A stretch of 64,000 bases of DNA from an uncultured Alistipes sp. (GTDB taxonomy: Bacteria > Bacteroidota > Bacteroidia > Bacteroidales > Rikenellaceae). The notes beneath the pieces were generated by a model that saw only the letters and a list, made by a program, of their open reading frames with translations, made no database searches and was not told the origin of the DNA. The position numbers and the translations under genes were made by a program. The stretch is from NCBI GenBank assembly GCA_944320685.1, contig CALUIK010000001.1:434001-498000 (forward strand). Reading direction: 5' to 3'. Below, in pieces: positions 27,870 to 37,524 of the stretch (the first letter of the stretch is position 1; each line of letters opens with the position of its first letter).

Positions 27870-28145
27870 TATTCACACCCCATGCGCGGCAAGGGCGGCA
27901 CATACCGCATATCGATCGACAGTACGCCTCTACAGGGGTACTCTTGCACGGAGACATCGGGCTTCGCCCGCAGCCCTGATTCATACCGCAACACATGCGG
28001 ACCACAATACGGCTCCCGTCCCGTATTTTTGCGGGGAGGGATATCTCTTGTCCCCGACCTTTCGTACATTCGGCTTCGCCTTTGACAGGATGCGGTTCGG
28101 CATAAAAAATCTGGCAAGCTTGTTTTTTCTGCCCTCACCTTTTCA

Positions 28146-28153
28146 TATCTTTG
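28146..28153 (+). promoter_or_regulatory. -7 box TATCTTTG touching the recG start codon
   Basis: The box ends four bases before the recG ATG, so transcription should start at or next to the start codon. Confidence 0.55.
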
Positions 28154-28157
28154 TGCT

Positions 28158-30272
28158 ATGGCAGATATACTCGAGAGCAGCGTCAAATATGTCCCGGGCG
28201 TAGGCGAGGCTCGGGCCCGACTCCTCGAAAAGGAGCTGGGCGTATTCACCGTAGGCGACCTGCTGCGCCAATACCCATTCCGCTATATCGACCGCACGAA
28301 GATATACCCCATCGACCGCATCGACGAGTCGATGGCCTCGTCGCTGGTGCAGTTCCGCGCCCGCGTAACAGGCGTAGCGTATGCGGGCGAAGGGCGCCGC
28401 CAGCGGTTCTCGGCCTTCGTGTCGGACACCACGGGCTCGGCCGAACTCACATGGTTCCACGGTATAAAGTGGATCGAGAAGAGCGTAGAGGTGGGGCGCG
28501 AGTACATCGTCTTCGGCCGTCCGTCGTTCTACCGCGGGCAGCTCTCCGTGATACACCCCGAGCTGGAGATGGTCGAGAAGGCCCTCAGCCGCACCGCCCC
28601 GAGCGGCATGCAGGGCATATACCCATCGACCGAGAAGATCGCCTCGGCACTCGGCACAAAAGGGTTTTACCGTATCATGTGCAACGCATGGACGCTGGCC
28701 AAGGAGCGCATCACCGACCCCATGCCCGCCGACGTGCTCAGCCGCTATGACCTCATGCCGCTGGCCGAGGCCGTCGGCAACGTCCACTTCCCGCAGTCGC
28801 CAGCGCTGCTGCAGCGGGCGCAGCGGCGCCTGAAGTTCGACGAGCTGCTCGGCGTACAGCTCTCGGTGCAGGCGCAGCGTTCGGAACGCATGAGCCGCCG
28901 CAACGGGTTCCTCTTCCCGCGCGTGGGAGGTCTGTTCAACGGCTTCTTCGAGCACCGCCTCCCCTTCTCACTCACCGACGCGCAGAAACGTGTCATACGC
29001 GAGATACGGCAGGATACTGTCTCGGGATTCCAGATGAACCGCCTGCTGCAGGGCGACGTCGGCAGCGGCAAGACGATGGTGGCCCTCATGTCGATGCTGC
29101 TGGCCGTCGACAACGGCTTCCAAGCCTGCATGATGGCCCCCACCGAAATCCTCGCGCGCCAGCACTTCGCCACCATAAGCCGCCTTACGGCAGGCATGCC
29201 ACTGCATGTGGCCATACTCACGGGGGCGTCGAAGGCGGCAGAGCGTCGCCGCGCCATCGAGGGCATAGCCTCGGGCGAGGTAGACATACTCATCGGCACG
29301 CACGCCCTCATAGAGGACAACGTACGCTTCTCGAGTCTGGGGTATGTCGTAATAGACGAACAGCACCGCTTCGGCGTTGAGCAGCGCGCGCGCCTTTGGA
29401 CCAAGAACCACCGCCCGCCGCATATCCTCGTCATGACGGCCACGCCGATCCCCCGCACGCTGGCCATGACCCTGTACGGCGACCTCGACGTCTCGGTCAT
29501 CGACGAACTGCCGCCCGGGCGGCGTCCCATAAAGACATACCACTACACCGATGCGGCGCGGCTCAAGCTGTGGGGCTTTCTGCGGCAGCAGATAGCCCTC
29601 GGGCGGCAGGTGTATGTGGTCTACCCTCTGATCAAGGAGTCGGAGACGATGGACTACAAGGACCTCGAGGACGGCTTCGAATCCATAATACGCGACTTCC
29701 CGCTGCCACAATACCGCGTCACCGTCTGCCACGGCAAGATGAAACCGCAGGACAAGGAGGAGTCGATGCGGCAGTTCAAGGAGCATGAAGCCGACATACT
29801 GGTGGCCACGTCAGTCATAGAGGTGGGCGTCGACGTACCCAACGCCACGGTGATGGTAATCGAGTCGGCCGAGCGGTTCGGACTCTCGCAGCTGCACCAG
29901 CTGCGCGGCCGCGTAGGCCGCGGCGGCGAGCAGTCGTACTGCATACTGATGTCGGGTGACAAACTCTCGCGCGAGGCGCGGGCGCGGCTGCGCGCCATGT
30001 GCGAAACCAACGACGGTTTCCGCCTCGCGGAGCTCGACCTGCGCCTGCGCGGCGCCGGCGACATTAACGGCACGCAACAGAGCGGCGAGTCGTTCGACCT
30101 GAAGATAGCCAACCCGACGCTCGACGCCGAGCTGCTGCAAACGGCGCGCCGCGCCGCCGAGGAGGTCCTCGCCGCCGACCCGCAGCTCGAGAGCGCGGCA
30201 TACCGGTCGCTGCGCGAACTGCGCGCGCGCCATGCCGCAGGCCGCAAATTCGATTTCTCGATGATATCATGA
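28158..30272 (+). CDS. recG: ATP-dependent DNA helicase RecG
   Basis: This 704-residue branch-migration helicase remodels stalled replication forks. The wedge OB domain lies in about 1-180 (LESSVKYVPGVGEARARLL at the start). The helicase motifs include GDVGSGKT (Walker A), VIDEQHRFG (motif II), MTATPIPRTL (III), ATSVIEVGVDVPNA (V) and QLRGRVGRG (VI), then the C-terminal TRG region. The start is fixed by the conserved N-terminus. The -7 box four bases upstream makes the mRNA look leaderless. Confidence 0.96.
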   Translation: MADILESSVKYVPGVGEARARLLEKELGVFTVGDLLRQYPFRYIDRTKIYPIDRIDESMASSLVQFRARVTGVAYAGEGRRQRFSAFVSDTTGSAELTWFHGIKWIEKSVEVGREYIVFGRPSFYRGQLSVIHPELEMVEKALSRTAPSGMQGIYPSTEKIASALGTKGFYRIMCNAWTLAKERITDPMPADVLSRYDLMPLAEAVGNVHFPQSPALLQRAQRRLKFDELLGVQLSVQAQRSERMSRRNGFLFPRVGGLFNGFFEHRLPFSLTDAQKRVIREIRQDTVSGFQMNRLLQGDVGSGKTMVALMSMLLAVDNGFQACMMAPTEILARQHFATISRLTAGMPLHVAILTGASKAAERRRAIEGIASGEVDILIGTHALIEDNVRFSSLGYVVIDEQHRFGVEQRARLWTKNHRPPHILVMTATPIPRTLAMTLYGDLDVSVIDELPPGRRPIKTYHYTDAARLKLWGFLRQQIALGRQVYVVYPLIKESETMDYKDLEDGFESIIRDFPLPQYRVTVCHGKMKPQDKEESMRQFKEHEADILVATSVIEVGVDVPNATVMVIESAERFGLSQLHQLRGRVGRGGEQSYCILMSGDKLSREARARLRAMCETNDGFRLAELDLRLRGAGDINGTQQSGESFDLKIANPTLDAELLQTARRAAEEVLAADPQLESAAYRSLRELRARHAAGRKFDFSMIS

Positions 30273-30326
30273 GCGGCAATAAAAGCCGTCATAACACCGT
30301 TTTATAACCAAGTCAAGCCGAAAACG

Positions 30327-31127
30327 ATGAAAAAGACACTGCTCGCAACAGCCGCCCTGCTTCTCACGACCGCCGCCGCGGCGCAGCTCTACGTGCCGGG
30401 CGAGACGCTCCACTATCGCATGAGCTACCGCGCCAAACTATTCCCCAACACCGAGGTGGCGAAGGTCATAATGCAGACTACGGAGACAACCCTCGACGGC
30501 ATCCCCGCATATAAAGTCTACGGATACGGACAGACCACGGCCGCCTTCCGCTGGATACTGCCCGTACGTGACGCCTACACCGTGTGGGTCGATCCGCAGA
30601 CTCTCCGCACGCGCCGCTTCGACAGCAACCTGCACGAGGGCGACTACACCTTCCGCAGCACTTATATCTTCGACTGGCACAACCTCAACGTACACACCCG
30701 CTGGCAGCGGCGGCAGGACCCGGAGAAGTTCAAGACGATGTCCATATCGGACAAGAGCATGGATGCCATATCGCTATACTTCAACCTGCGTACCGAGGAT
30801 GACGCCAAAATCAAGGATGGCTATGAACGCGAACTGGAGATGGTTCTCGAGGATACGGTGCGCTACCTGAAGTTCCGCTACGAGTGCCGCGAAGTGAAGA
30901 AAATCAAGAATCTCGGCCACTTCAACACCATCAAGTTCCGTTGCAAGATAGCCACCTCGGACGGTTACGCCTTCAAGGACGGCACCGAGTTCGAGGTGTG
31001 GATATCGGACGACCGGAACAAGATCCCGCTATATATAAAATCGCCCATAAAGGTTGGCAGCGTATGCGCATACCTCTCGTCTTATGAAGGTTTGCGCTAT
31101 CCATTGGAGAGTTTTATCAAAAAATAG
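30327..31127 (+). CDS. DUF3108 domain protein, exported
   Basis: This 266-residue protein has a signal peptide (ending TAAAAQ, about residue 20) and one domain typical of DUF3108: YVPGETLHYRMSY at the start and KFRCKIATSDGYAFKDG and KIPLYIKSPIKVGSV near the end. It is probably periplasmic and beta-rich. The function is unknown. It lies 54 bases after recG and may be cotranscribed or have its own promoter. Confidence 0.8.
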   Translation: MKKTLLATAALLLTTAAAAQLYVPGETLHYRMSYRAKLFPNTEVAKVIMQTTETTLDGIPAYKVYGYGQTTAAFRWILPVRDAYTVWVDPQTLRTRRFDSNLHEGDYTFRSTYIFDWHNLNVHTRWQRRQDPEKFKTMSISDKSMDAISLYFNLRTEDDAKIKDGYERELEMVLEDTVRYLKFRYECREVKKIKNLGHFNTIKFRCKIATSDGYAFKDGTEFEVWISDDRNKIPLYIKSPIKVGSVCAYLSSYEGLRYPLESFIKK

Positions 31128-31129
31128 CT

Positions 31130-31137
31130 TATATTTG
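31130..31137 (+). promoter_or_regulatory. -7 box TATATTTG before the coiled-coil membrane protein gene
   Basis: The box is a full match three bases after the DUF3108 stop codon, 110 bases before the next ATG. The leader contains ATTTACACT twice, 22 bases apart. Confidence 0.5.
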
Positions 31138-31247
31138 CACATCGAGCTCCCGAAATGGTATTTTTCCGGCAGGGGTCAGCACCGCCGCAACAATTAATGC
31201 CACCGGCAGCAATTTACACTACCGACAACCATTTACACTGAAATGTT

Positions 31248-32168
31248 ATGAGAGAGGAATACAACGACTACGACGACGCTCGGTACGACGACGAGTACGA
31301 CGACCAAATTACCGACAACAAGGCAGTAAGGGGTTACCGCATTGTCATCATCATCTTGGCGGTGATTCTCGTAGCGCTGTCGGCGCTCTATTTCCGCATC
31401 CACCGCCAGCAGCAGGCCGAGTACGTCTTGCTCGAAGAGGACCGCGACAAGATCCAGAACGACCTCGACAGCCTTATCGTGTCGTTCGACGACCTGAAGA
31501 TACAGAACGACTCGATCGCGGCCAACCTCGACGAGGCCAACAAGCTCATGGAGCAGCTCAAGAACGAGCGGCGCCTCAACTACGCCAAGATCCGCGCATA
31601 CGAGAAGGAGGTGGGGACGCTGCGTACCGTCATGCAGGGCTACATCCGCCAGATAGACTCGCTCAATACGCTCAACAAGAAACTCGCCAACGAGAACGTC
31701 AACTACAAGAAGCAGATTTCGACGGCGCAGCTGCGCGCCGAAATGGCCGAGGAACGTGCCGAGGAGCTCAACAACAAGGTACGTGTCGGTTCGGTCATCC
31801 GCGCCCGCGACATACGCCTCGTGCCGCTCAATGCCAAGGACAAGGCCGTCACCCGCGTCAAGGGCGCCTCGCGTCTGCGCACCGACCTCGTACTGGCGGC
31901 CAACGAGTTGGCCGAGCCCGGGCAGAAGACCATCTACGTATGCATAACCTCGCCCGACGGATACGTGCTCTCGACACCCGAGGCGGCATCGTTCACCTTC
32001 GAGGGCGAGCCAAAGATCTATTCTGCAGCGCGTGAAGTCGAGTATGACGGCAAGGACCTCGAGGTGAGCATCTTCTACAACGGCAGCGGCTTCACCGCAG
32101 GAACCTACCACATCGAACTCTACACCGACGGCCGCCTGATAGGCTCGACCGACGTGGCGCTGCGGTAG
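31248..32168 (+). CDS. Single-pass membrane protein with long coiled coil
   Basis: The 306-residue protein has an acidic, Asp/Tyr-rich cytoplasmic head (1-25), one membrane helix (29-49), a coiled coil (about 55-185, heptads rich in Leu, Asp, Glu and Lys), and a C-terminal beta-rich domain (190-306, with KTIYVCITSPDGYVLS and GTYHIELYTDGRLIGS) resembling an Ig-like fold. I do not recognise a named family, though similar proteins occur in Bacteroidota. It could link the inner membrane to periplasmic parts. It ends at a strong terminator. Confidence 0.7.
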   Translation: MREEYNDYDDARYDDEYDDQITDNKAVRGYRIVIIILAVILVALSALYFRIHRQQQAEYVLLEEDRDKIQNDLDSLIVSFDDLKIQNDSIAANLDEANKLMEQLKNERRLNYAKIRAYEKEVGTLRTVMQGYIRQIDSLNTLNKKLANENVNYKKQISTAQLRAEMAEERAEELNNKVRVGSVIRARDIRLVPLNAKDKAVTRVKGASRLRTDLVLAANELAEPGQKTIYVCITSPDGYVLSTPEAASFTFEGEPKIYSAAREVEYDGKDLEVSIFYNGSGFTAGTYHIELYTDGRLIGSTDVALR

Positions 32169-32200
32169 ACACCATACGGGCGTCGTTCCGAACAACAGAA

Positions 32201-32230
32201 AAGGGGGCTCCTGCAGGGAGCCCCTTTTTT
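32201..32230. terminator. Terminator after the coiled-coil protein gene
   Basis: An 8-base stem (GGGGCTCC / GGAGCCCC) with a 5-base loop is followed by TTTTTT on the plus strand. The A-run upstream lets it also serve the convergent GH106 gene. Confidence 0.85.
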
Positions 32231-32281
32231 CGTGCCGTTCAGACGGTGTCCGACGGCCGCCATGCGGTTGGCGGCGGGACG

Positions 32282-35200
32282 TTACATGACCGGCGTCTCA
32301 CACCTTACTGTCACGGGGCCCAGCAGGCCGCTCTCACGCAGCTGCGCGTTGGGGTCGGGCCAGCGCAGCACCCACGTCTTGCGTTCCGCTTCGGGACGGC
32401 CCGCATCATATACCAGACGGTTGAACCACGACCCCGTCACGTCCACCGTCAGCGTATTCCTGCCGTCGATGACGAAATCGGTTATATCGGCCTCATAAGG
32501 GTAGGTCCAGAACGTACCCACCCGACGGCCGTTGATACGCACCTCGGCGATGCGCTCCACGTCGCCGAGCGACAGGACCAGCCTCTGCCCGTCACTGCAA
32601 CGCTCCGCATCGAAAGTCGTTTCATAACGCGCCGTACCCGAGAAAGCGCGCCCCTCGTCCGTCATGGGCATGTCGCGCCATGCAGCAAGCCGCTCCAGCG
32701 ACAGGGAGTCGGGCGCACCCCACCCCTCGGGGAAGCGAACAGTCCAGCCGCCGACCGGCAGATTGCGCACTTCGGCATGCATAGCTGGTCCGGAGAGGCT
32801 CTCCCCGTCGGTGAACACCACAAAGCAGCACCCTGCCTGCGGCAGCGACAACCGCACCGAGGTAATGCCATCGGCAGCGGTGCCAGCCATATCCGTCACC
32901 GCACCGCTCACGGGATCCCACACCTGCACACGGCCGCGGTCGCAGCGGAAACGAATCTCGCCGTCGAAACTGCCCCCGACAGGCGCAGCGACAAAATATA
33001 TGTCGGCACCCCCTGCCTTGCGGTGGAACCACATCACACTGCCGTCAGAGGATTGCGCCTCCACATCGGGACGCAGTCCGGCCACGGCGAGGGCTTCGCC
33101 GAGCGGCATGCCAGCGATTACACGCCCACGCCCCACACGGCGCACACCCGTCCCCGACTTTCGGCCCCACAGACGCGACGCCGCGCGCTTTACCCGTCTG
33201 TCGGCGCTGCCGCCTCCGAGCAGCGTCGCAGCACGGTGCGGCGCCTCACCCACCACCGTGGCGCCGGCACGCACCAGAGCCTCGAGACGCTCCACCGTCT
33301 CGGGCAGCATGCGTGTCGTCTCGGGCAGCCACAGCACCGCATACTCCACCCCCTCGGGAGTGACAAGACGCCCGTCTCGCACCTCAAGACGGGTCATGAG
33401 AACATCGGTATTGCAATAATCATATCGGAACCCCTCGGGAAAGGGAGCATGCTGCGGCGGCTTGTGATCCACTTCGTCGCCCAGATACCACAACACGTCG
33501 TTGGCAGGGCAGCCGCGTTCGAGCATGTAGCTGCAGCGTGCAAGGTATGTCGTAAATTCGGGCATGTAGCGCCACCACGTCTGTCCGCGCAGGAACGGCG
33601 TACCTATGCCGGCGCCGGCGAAAGAGGTGCCGGGCGGCAGGAATCCCACCTGCGGGTTGTGCGTATATGTGTGGAAGACCAGATGCGTCACACCCTCGGC
33701 CATATTGACGTTGGCTACCTGTTTCAGGTCGCGCCAGTCCTCGTCCCACGTGTGCGAGAACGAGGTGAAGGCTTCAGCCGCAAGACGCGGCTTACCGTAG
33801 AGGTGGGCCGCCGAGGCGGCAGGCTTCACCGGCTTGAAATCGAGCGAGCCGACATACCCCTCCGACAACGGATGCCAGAATTCGCACATCGGCACATCAG
33901 CATAACGGTAATACGCCATTATGTCGGCTGGGAATACGTCTCCCGCCGCTGTCTCATAGGCGATCGACATGCCCCTCGATGCGGCATGCCGCGCCATGTT
34001 GCCGAAAAAGTTCTCGGCCACCATGTCGCCAACCGTACGGCGCCAGTCGTTCAGGAAACGCGCAGTCGATTCGGTATCGGACACCACATACCCCATAAGG
34101 GCGGGCATCCACCGCCGCAGCGGGTAACCAGCACGGCGGCCAAACTCGGCCTCCATGTCGCGCGTCCATGTCTGCGTCCTGCATTCCCAACTGTCGAAGA
34201 GCACACCGTCGAGCATGCCCTCGATAGGGCCTCCGTCGTCCGTAAGACGCCCGAGGTAACCCGCAAACTGCGCATCCGACCCCGCCGCCGACAACTTGTC
34301 GCACTCCCATCCCGTGCCCTCGGCCGGAGCCGGGCCGTTCTTCATACCCGTATTGGCATGTCCTATGCGCAGTACAGTCCACCGCCCCTCGGGCACACGC
34401 CACGCCAGCGCCCCGTCCGGCGACATACGGTCCGTAAGGTCGACCACATCATCGGGACTGACATAGAAACGGTCGTCGTAGGCGACCTCCTGCCCGCGGC
34501 GCTCGATGCTGCGCAGCGTCCAGCCCGCCTCCGACTCCCAACTGTTCTTGCGCACACCGGAGTAGAACCGCAGATAGGGCAGCACCATATCGTGCCCGTT
34601 CACCACGCTCACGCGGTAGCGCACGGCACCCTCCGCCTCGCGGCACGAGAGCGTAAGCGGGCGGTCATCCTGCCAGTTCGACTGCGGCAGTTCGGTATCG
34701 AGCACCTCGACACCGCTGCCCGAGGCGTCGAACGCCTCTATACGCACACGCACAGCCGGCTCGTAGCACCACGCATGGTTCAACGCCTGCACACACGGGA
34801 ATTCGAACGTGCGTACGCACGTCCCCTCGTCGAACCATACGTCGACCGTATATGGCTCCGCCTCCGTCGTCGGCGCCAGATGCAGGGGGGCCGCACCACC
34901 CGCACCGAGCAGCTGCACCCAGTCGGCGCCGACGCTGCCCTCGGCCCTTCGCGGCACCAACGGCGCACCCGTATCCTCGGCAGGGCAGGGGAACGCAAGT
35001 ACCGCCACATCGCGGTAATCGCGCCACTCCTCGGCACACCCGTCGGGCACGGGCAGCACTATGCCGTCATCGCCGCTCTCCACATCGGTACGGCTCCACG
35101 CAAGATGGCGCATCGCATTCTCGGGCTCGATCCATGGCCCGCCGGCCATTGCCCAGCCCGGGCAGCCCTGCATGGTGAAACGCAGCCCCAGACGCCGGCA

Positions 35201-35581
35201 CTCGGCCGCCGTATGGCGCACGGCGTCATCCCACCGTTCGCTCAGGCACGCGATGCGCGATTCGTTGCCCGGCCACATGCCGTCGTAACCCGCCTGCCCG
35301 TGAAACAGCTGCACGCCCGAAAAGCCGGCCGCTGCGATGGCTTCGAGGTCAGCCGTAATACCCTCCGTCGAGACGTTGCCGCCGACATAGTGGAACCATG
35401 TCTGCGGGCGGAACACCTTAGGAGGATCGACAAAAGCCGCCTCATCGCCGGGCCCGAACGGCCCGCGGAGGACCTTTTCCGAAGGCACAGCCTCCGGTGC
35501 CGCCGTCGGCTGCGCGGCCGCGGAAGCAAACTGCAATAGCGTTACTGCCAGACACGCCGGCAGCATGATAGATCGCTTCAT
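32282..35581 (-). CDS. Glycoside hydrolase family 106 (alpha-L-rhamnosidase type), exported
   Basis: The 1099-residue protein has a signal peptide (ending ASAAAQ). The family start is FRPQTWFHYVGGNVSTEGITADLEAIAAAGFSGVQLF, followed by WDDAVRHTAAECRRLGL. The C-terminal part has a beta-sandwich with GDVERIAEVRINGRRVG and NTLTVDVTGSWFNRL. GH106 enzymes remove alpha-L-rhamnose from pectin side chains and other glycans with inversion. The ATG (MKRSIML) is chosen; three codons upstream the frame begins at GTG. A truncated antiporter gene lies 55 bases upstream on the same strand. Confidence 0.9.
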   Translation of the reverse strand: MKRSIMLPACLAVTLLQFASAAAQPTAAPEAVPSEKVLRGPFGPGDEAAFVDPPKVFRPQTWFHYVGGNVSTEGITADLEAIAAAGFSGVQLFHGQAGYDGMWPGNESRIACLSERWDDAVRHTAAECRRLGLRFTMQGCPGWAMAGGPWIEPENAMRHLAWSRTDVESGDDGIVLPVPDGCAEEWRDYRDVAVLAFPCPAEDTGAPLVPRRAEGSVGADWVQLLGAGGAAPLHLAPTTEAEPYTVDVWFDEGTCVRTFEFPCVQALNHAWCYEPAVRVRIEAFDASGSGVEVLDTELPQSNWQDDRPLTLSCREAEGAVRYRVSVVNGHDMVLPYLRFYSGVRKNSWESEAGWTLRSIERRGQEVAYDDRFYVSPDDVVDLTDRMSPDGALAWRVPEGRWTVLRIGHANTGMKNGPAPAEGTGWECDKLSAAGSDAQFAGYLGRLTDDGGPIEGMLDGVLFDSWECRTQTWTRDMEAEFGRRAGYPLRRWMPALMGYVVSDTESTARFLNDWRRTVGDMVAENFFGNMARHAASRGMSIAYETAAGDVFPADIMAYYRYADVPMCEFWHPLSEGYVGSLDFKPVKPAASAAHLYGKPRLAAEAFTSFSHTWDEDWRDLKQVANVNMAEGVTHLVFHTYTHNPQVGFLPPGTSFAGAGIGTPFLRGQTWWRYMPEFTTYLARCSYMLERGCPANDVLWYLGDEVDHKPPQHAPFPEGFRYDYCNTDVLMTRLEVRDGRLVTPEGVEYAVLWLPETTRMLPETVERLEALVRAGATVVGEAPHRAATLLGGGSADRRVKRAASRLWGRKSGTGVRRVGRGRVIAGMPLGEALAVAGLRPDVEAQSSDGSVMWFHRKAGGADIYFVAAPVGGSFDGEIRFRCDRGRVQVWDPVSGAVTDMAGTAADGITSVRLSLPQAGCCFVVFTDGESLSGPAMHAEVRNLPVGGWTVRFPEGWGAPDSLSLERLAAWRDMPMTDEGRAFSGTARYETTFDAERCSDGQRLVLSLGDVERIAEVRINGRRVGTFWTYPYEADITDFVIDGRNTLTVDVTGSWFNRLVYDAGRPEAERKTWVLRWPDPNAQLRESGLLGPVTVRCETPVM

Positions 35582-35636
35582 ATGATACACCTGTTATTTA
35601 TTTATGTCTTTTACCGTTACACACCATATCGGCCCG

Positions 35637-35915
35637 CTACAGGGCGGCGATGGCCGTGACACCCACAATCATCAGGATGTTGAATATATTGCTCCCGACG
35701 ACGTTGCCTATAGACAGTCCGGCGCTGCCCTCGATGGCCGAGAGCACGCTCACCGACAACTCGGGCGCAGAGGTGCCGAAGGCCACCACCGTGAGGCCTA
35801 TGGCCATTGAAGAGATACGGAATCGCTTGGCCAGCGCCGACGCGCCGTCTGTCAGGAAATCGGCGCCGAAGATGACCAATGCCAGTCCGGCTATAATCCA
35901 AAAAGCGTTTATCAT
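35637..35915 (-). pseudogene. Truncated calcium/sodium antiporter (CaxA/YrbG family), N-terminal part only
   Basis: The 92 codons match the N-terminus of the K+-independent Na+/Ca2+ exchanger family: MINAFWIIAGLALVIFGADF, then the alpha-1 repeat with FGTSAPEL and GNVVGSNIFNILMIVG. A stop follows at AIAAL, where full-length members (about 310-320 residues) continue with the second half. No downstream frame restores homology before the GH106 start 55 bases later. A deletion that removed the 3' two thirds is the simplest reading; a working single-repeat protein is less likely at this length. Confidence 0.75.
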
Positions 35916-36209
35916 CGCTATACACAGTTTATCGTCGCCATACACGGTCCAACCCCGTTCAGGGACAGCAGCAACGCCCGTACGGGACGCGGCATCGGCA
36001 TTACGGCCTTGTAAATATAGCAAAAAATTTACGACCTCCACAGCACGCCGCCCATTCGGGACAATATCCGCACCATATCAAACGATGCCGCCCATTCCCG
36101 CAGCCGCCGCGAAGGCCGCACAACGGCAGAGACGGATACGCAGCGGAGTATTTCGGCACCAAATCAGCGTTTTTTTCCGTGCGGTGCGAATCTTTGAGAA
36201 AAAAATTCT

Positions 36210-36217
36210 TACCTTTG
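36210..36217 (+). promoter_or_regulatory. -7 box TACCTTTG for rpsP-rimM
   Basis: The box is a full match 60 bases before the rpsP ATG, downstream of an AT-rich stretch. Confidence 0.6.
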
Positions 36218-36277
36218 CCCGACAAACCCGCCGTGTAGGGTTGCGTTTAACAATTAACCAACTAAATTTTATAGCAA

Positions 36278-36817
36278 ATGGCTGTTAAAATTCGTCTGGC
36301 ACGCCATGGCAAGAAAGGTGCTCCTTTCTACCATATCGTTGCCGCAGATAGCAGAGCGCCACGTGATGGTAAATTCATCGAGAAATTGGGAACCTACAAT
36401 CCCAATACGAATCCTGCTACGATTGATCTGAAGTTCGACAGAGCTTTGGATTGGTTGCAAAAAGGCGCACAACCTACCGACACCTGCCGTGCCATCCTGT
36501 CGTACAAGGGTGTTCTCTACAAGAAGCACCTGCTGGGCGGCGTAGCCAAGGGCGCTTTCTCTGAGAGCGACGCCGAAGCCAAGTTCAACAAGTGGATGGC
36601 CGAGAAGGAGAACAAGATCGCAGCCAAGGTCAACCGTCTGGCTACCGAAGCCAACAACGCCCAGAAAGCTGCTTTGGCCGCCGAGACCAAGGTCAAGGAG
36701 GATCGTGCCGCTGCCATAGCCGAGAAGAAGGCCGCAGCAGAGGCTGCCGCCGCCGAGGCCGCAGCTCAGGCTGCCGCAGAGGAGGGGGCCGAGGCCGCCG
36801 AAACCCCCGCGGAATAA
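36278..36817 (+). CDS. rpsP: 30S ribosomal protein S16 with Ala/Glu-rich C-terminal tail
   Basis: The first 90 residues are a normal bS16 ([39 protein letters not shown]). A tail of about 90 residues follows, rich in Ala, Glu and Lys and probably helical. Such long tails are common in Bacteroidota S16. The leader is AT-rich with no Shine-Dalgarno sequence. It forms a unit with rimM, with a hairpin between the two. Confidence 0.96.
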   Translation: MAVKIRLARHGKKGAPFYHIVAADSRAPRDGKFIEKLGTYNPNTNPATIDLKFDRALDWLQKGAQPTDTCRAILSYKGVLYKKHLLGGVAKGAFSESDAEAKFNKWMAEKENKIAAKVNRLATEANNAQKAALAAETKVKEDRAAAIAEKKAAAEAAAAEAAAQAAAEEGAEAAETPAE

Positions 36818-36840
36818 CCGCAGGGGCGATATTGCAATCC

Positions 36841-36872
36841 TACCCTTGCGGCAACGCCGCAGGGGTATTTTT
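36841..36872 (+). terminator. Hairpin and T-run between rpsP and rimM (partial terminator)
   Basis: The arms TACCCTTGCGGC and GCCGCAGGGGTA (one G-U pair) with loop AAC are followed by TTTTT. It lies between two genes read together and may lower rimM expression relative to rpsP. Confidence 0.65.
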
Positions 36873-36894
36873 ATATACAACACCCGCCACCCCC

Positions 36895-37440
36895 ATGGAA
36901 AAGAATAACGACCGCGACATTGCGCCCCGCGAGGGGCAGGCGTTCGAGAGCGTCGCCCGCGTCACAAAACTCTTCGGCGGCAGCGACGGCAGAGGCGTCG
37001 TGCTGACGCTCTACGACGCCTTCCCCGAGGATTTCGACCCTGCGTCGGAACCCCTCTTCGCCGAGATCGACTCGCTCGACGTACCCCTGTGGTGCGGCAG
37101 TTTCGAACGGCGCGGCGCCGCCGGCGCCGTGGTGTGCTTCGACGATTTCGACACGCCGCGCCGCGCCGAAGAACTCGTGGGCCGCGAACTGCGCATCCCC
37201 GTCGAGACGGAACAGGACGATACGTTCTACATGGAGGATCTCATAGGCTTCACCGTCGAGGCCGCAGGGCGGAACGGCACCCTCACCGACTACTACGACA
37301 GCGAGGCCAACCCCCTCTTCGGCATCGACTTCGGCGAGGGCGAGCGGCTGATCCCTGCCGTCGAGGAGTTCATAGCCTCGATAGATTTCGAGAACCGGCA
37401 TATAAGGATGGTGCTGCCAGAGGGGCTGCTCGACCTGTAA
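36895..37440 (+). CDS. rimM: Ribosome maturation factor RimM
   Basis: This 181-residue protein has an N-terminal RimM barrel (about 10-90, with EGQAFESVARVTKLFGGSDG) and a C-terminal PRC-barrel (about 95-181, with FYMEDLIGFTVEAAGRNG and IDFENRHIRMVLPEGLLDL, the conserved RimM end). It assists 30S head assembly by binding S19. The pairing with rpsP is the usual one. No Shine-Dalgarno sequence is seen. Confidence 0.93.
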   Translation: MEKNNDRDIAPREGQAFESVARVTKLFGGSDGRGVVLTLYDAFPEDFDPASEPLFAEIDSLDVPLWCGSFERRGAAGAVVCFDDFDTPRRAEELVGRELRIPVETEQDDTFYMEDLIGFTVEAAGRNGTLTDYYDSEANPLFGIDFGEGERLIPAVEEFIASIDFENRHIRMVLPEGLLDL

Positions 37441-37471
37441 CTGCGACGCGCCCCTGCCGCATAAATAGAGA

Positions 37472-37503
37472 ATGGCGGCATCCCGTTGACGGGATGCCGC
37501 CAT
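37472..37503. terminator. Bidirectional terminator between rimM and the fucosidase gene
   Basis: Two 15-base perfect arms (ATGGCGGCATCCCGT) with almost no loop lie between the convergent stops; AT-rich DNA flanks it on the rimM side. Confidence 0.75.
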
Positions 37504-37524
37504 ATCATCTCCGCATACCGGCAA

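Larger units (their letters stand above)
27827..28157. other. 331-base gap between the GH125 gene and recG
   Basis: It holds a 15-base GC-rich hairpin right after the GH125 stop, then about 250 bases without any convincing frame or repeat, and the recG promoter at its end. Confidence 0.4.

Noticed and set aside
32246..35539. Open frame of 1097 codons on the plus strand
   Set aside because: It is antisense to the GH106 gene, rich in Arg and His, with no recognisable motif.
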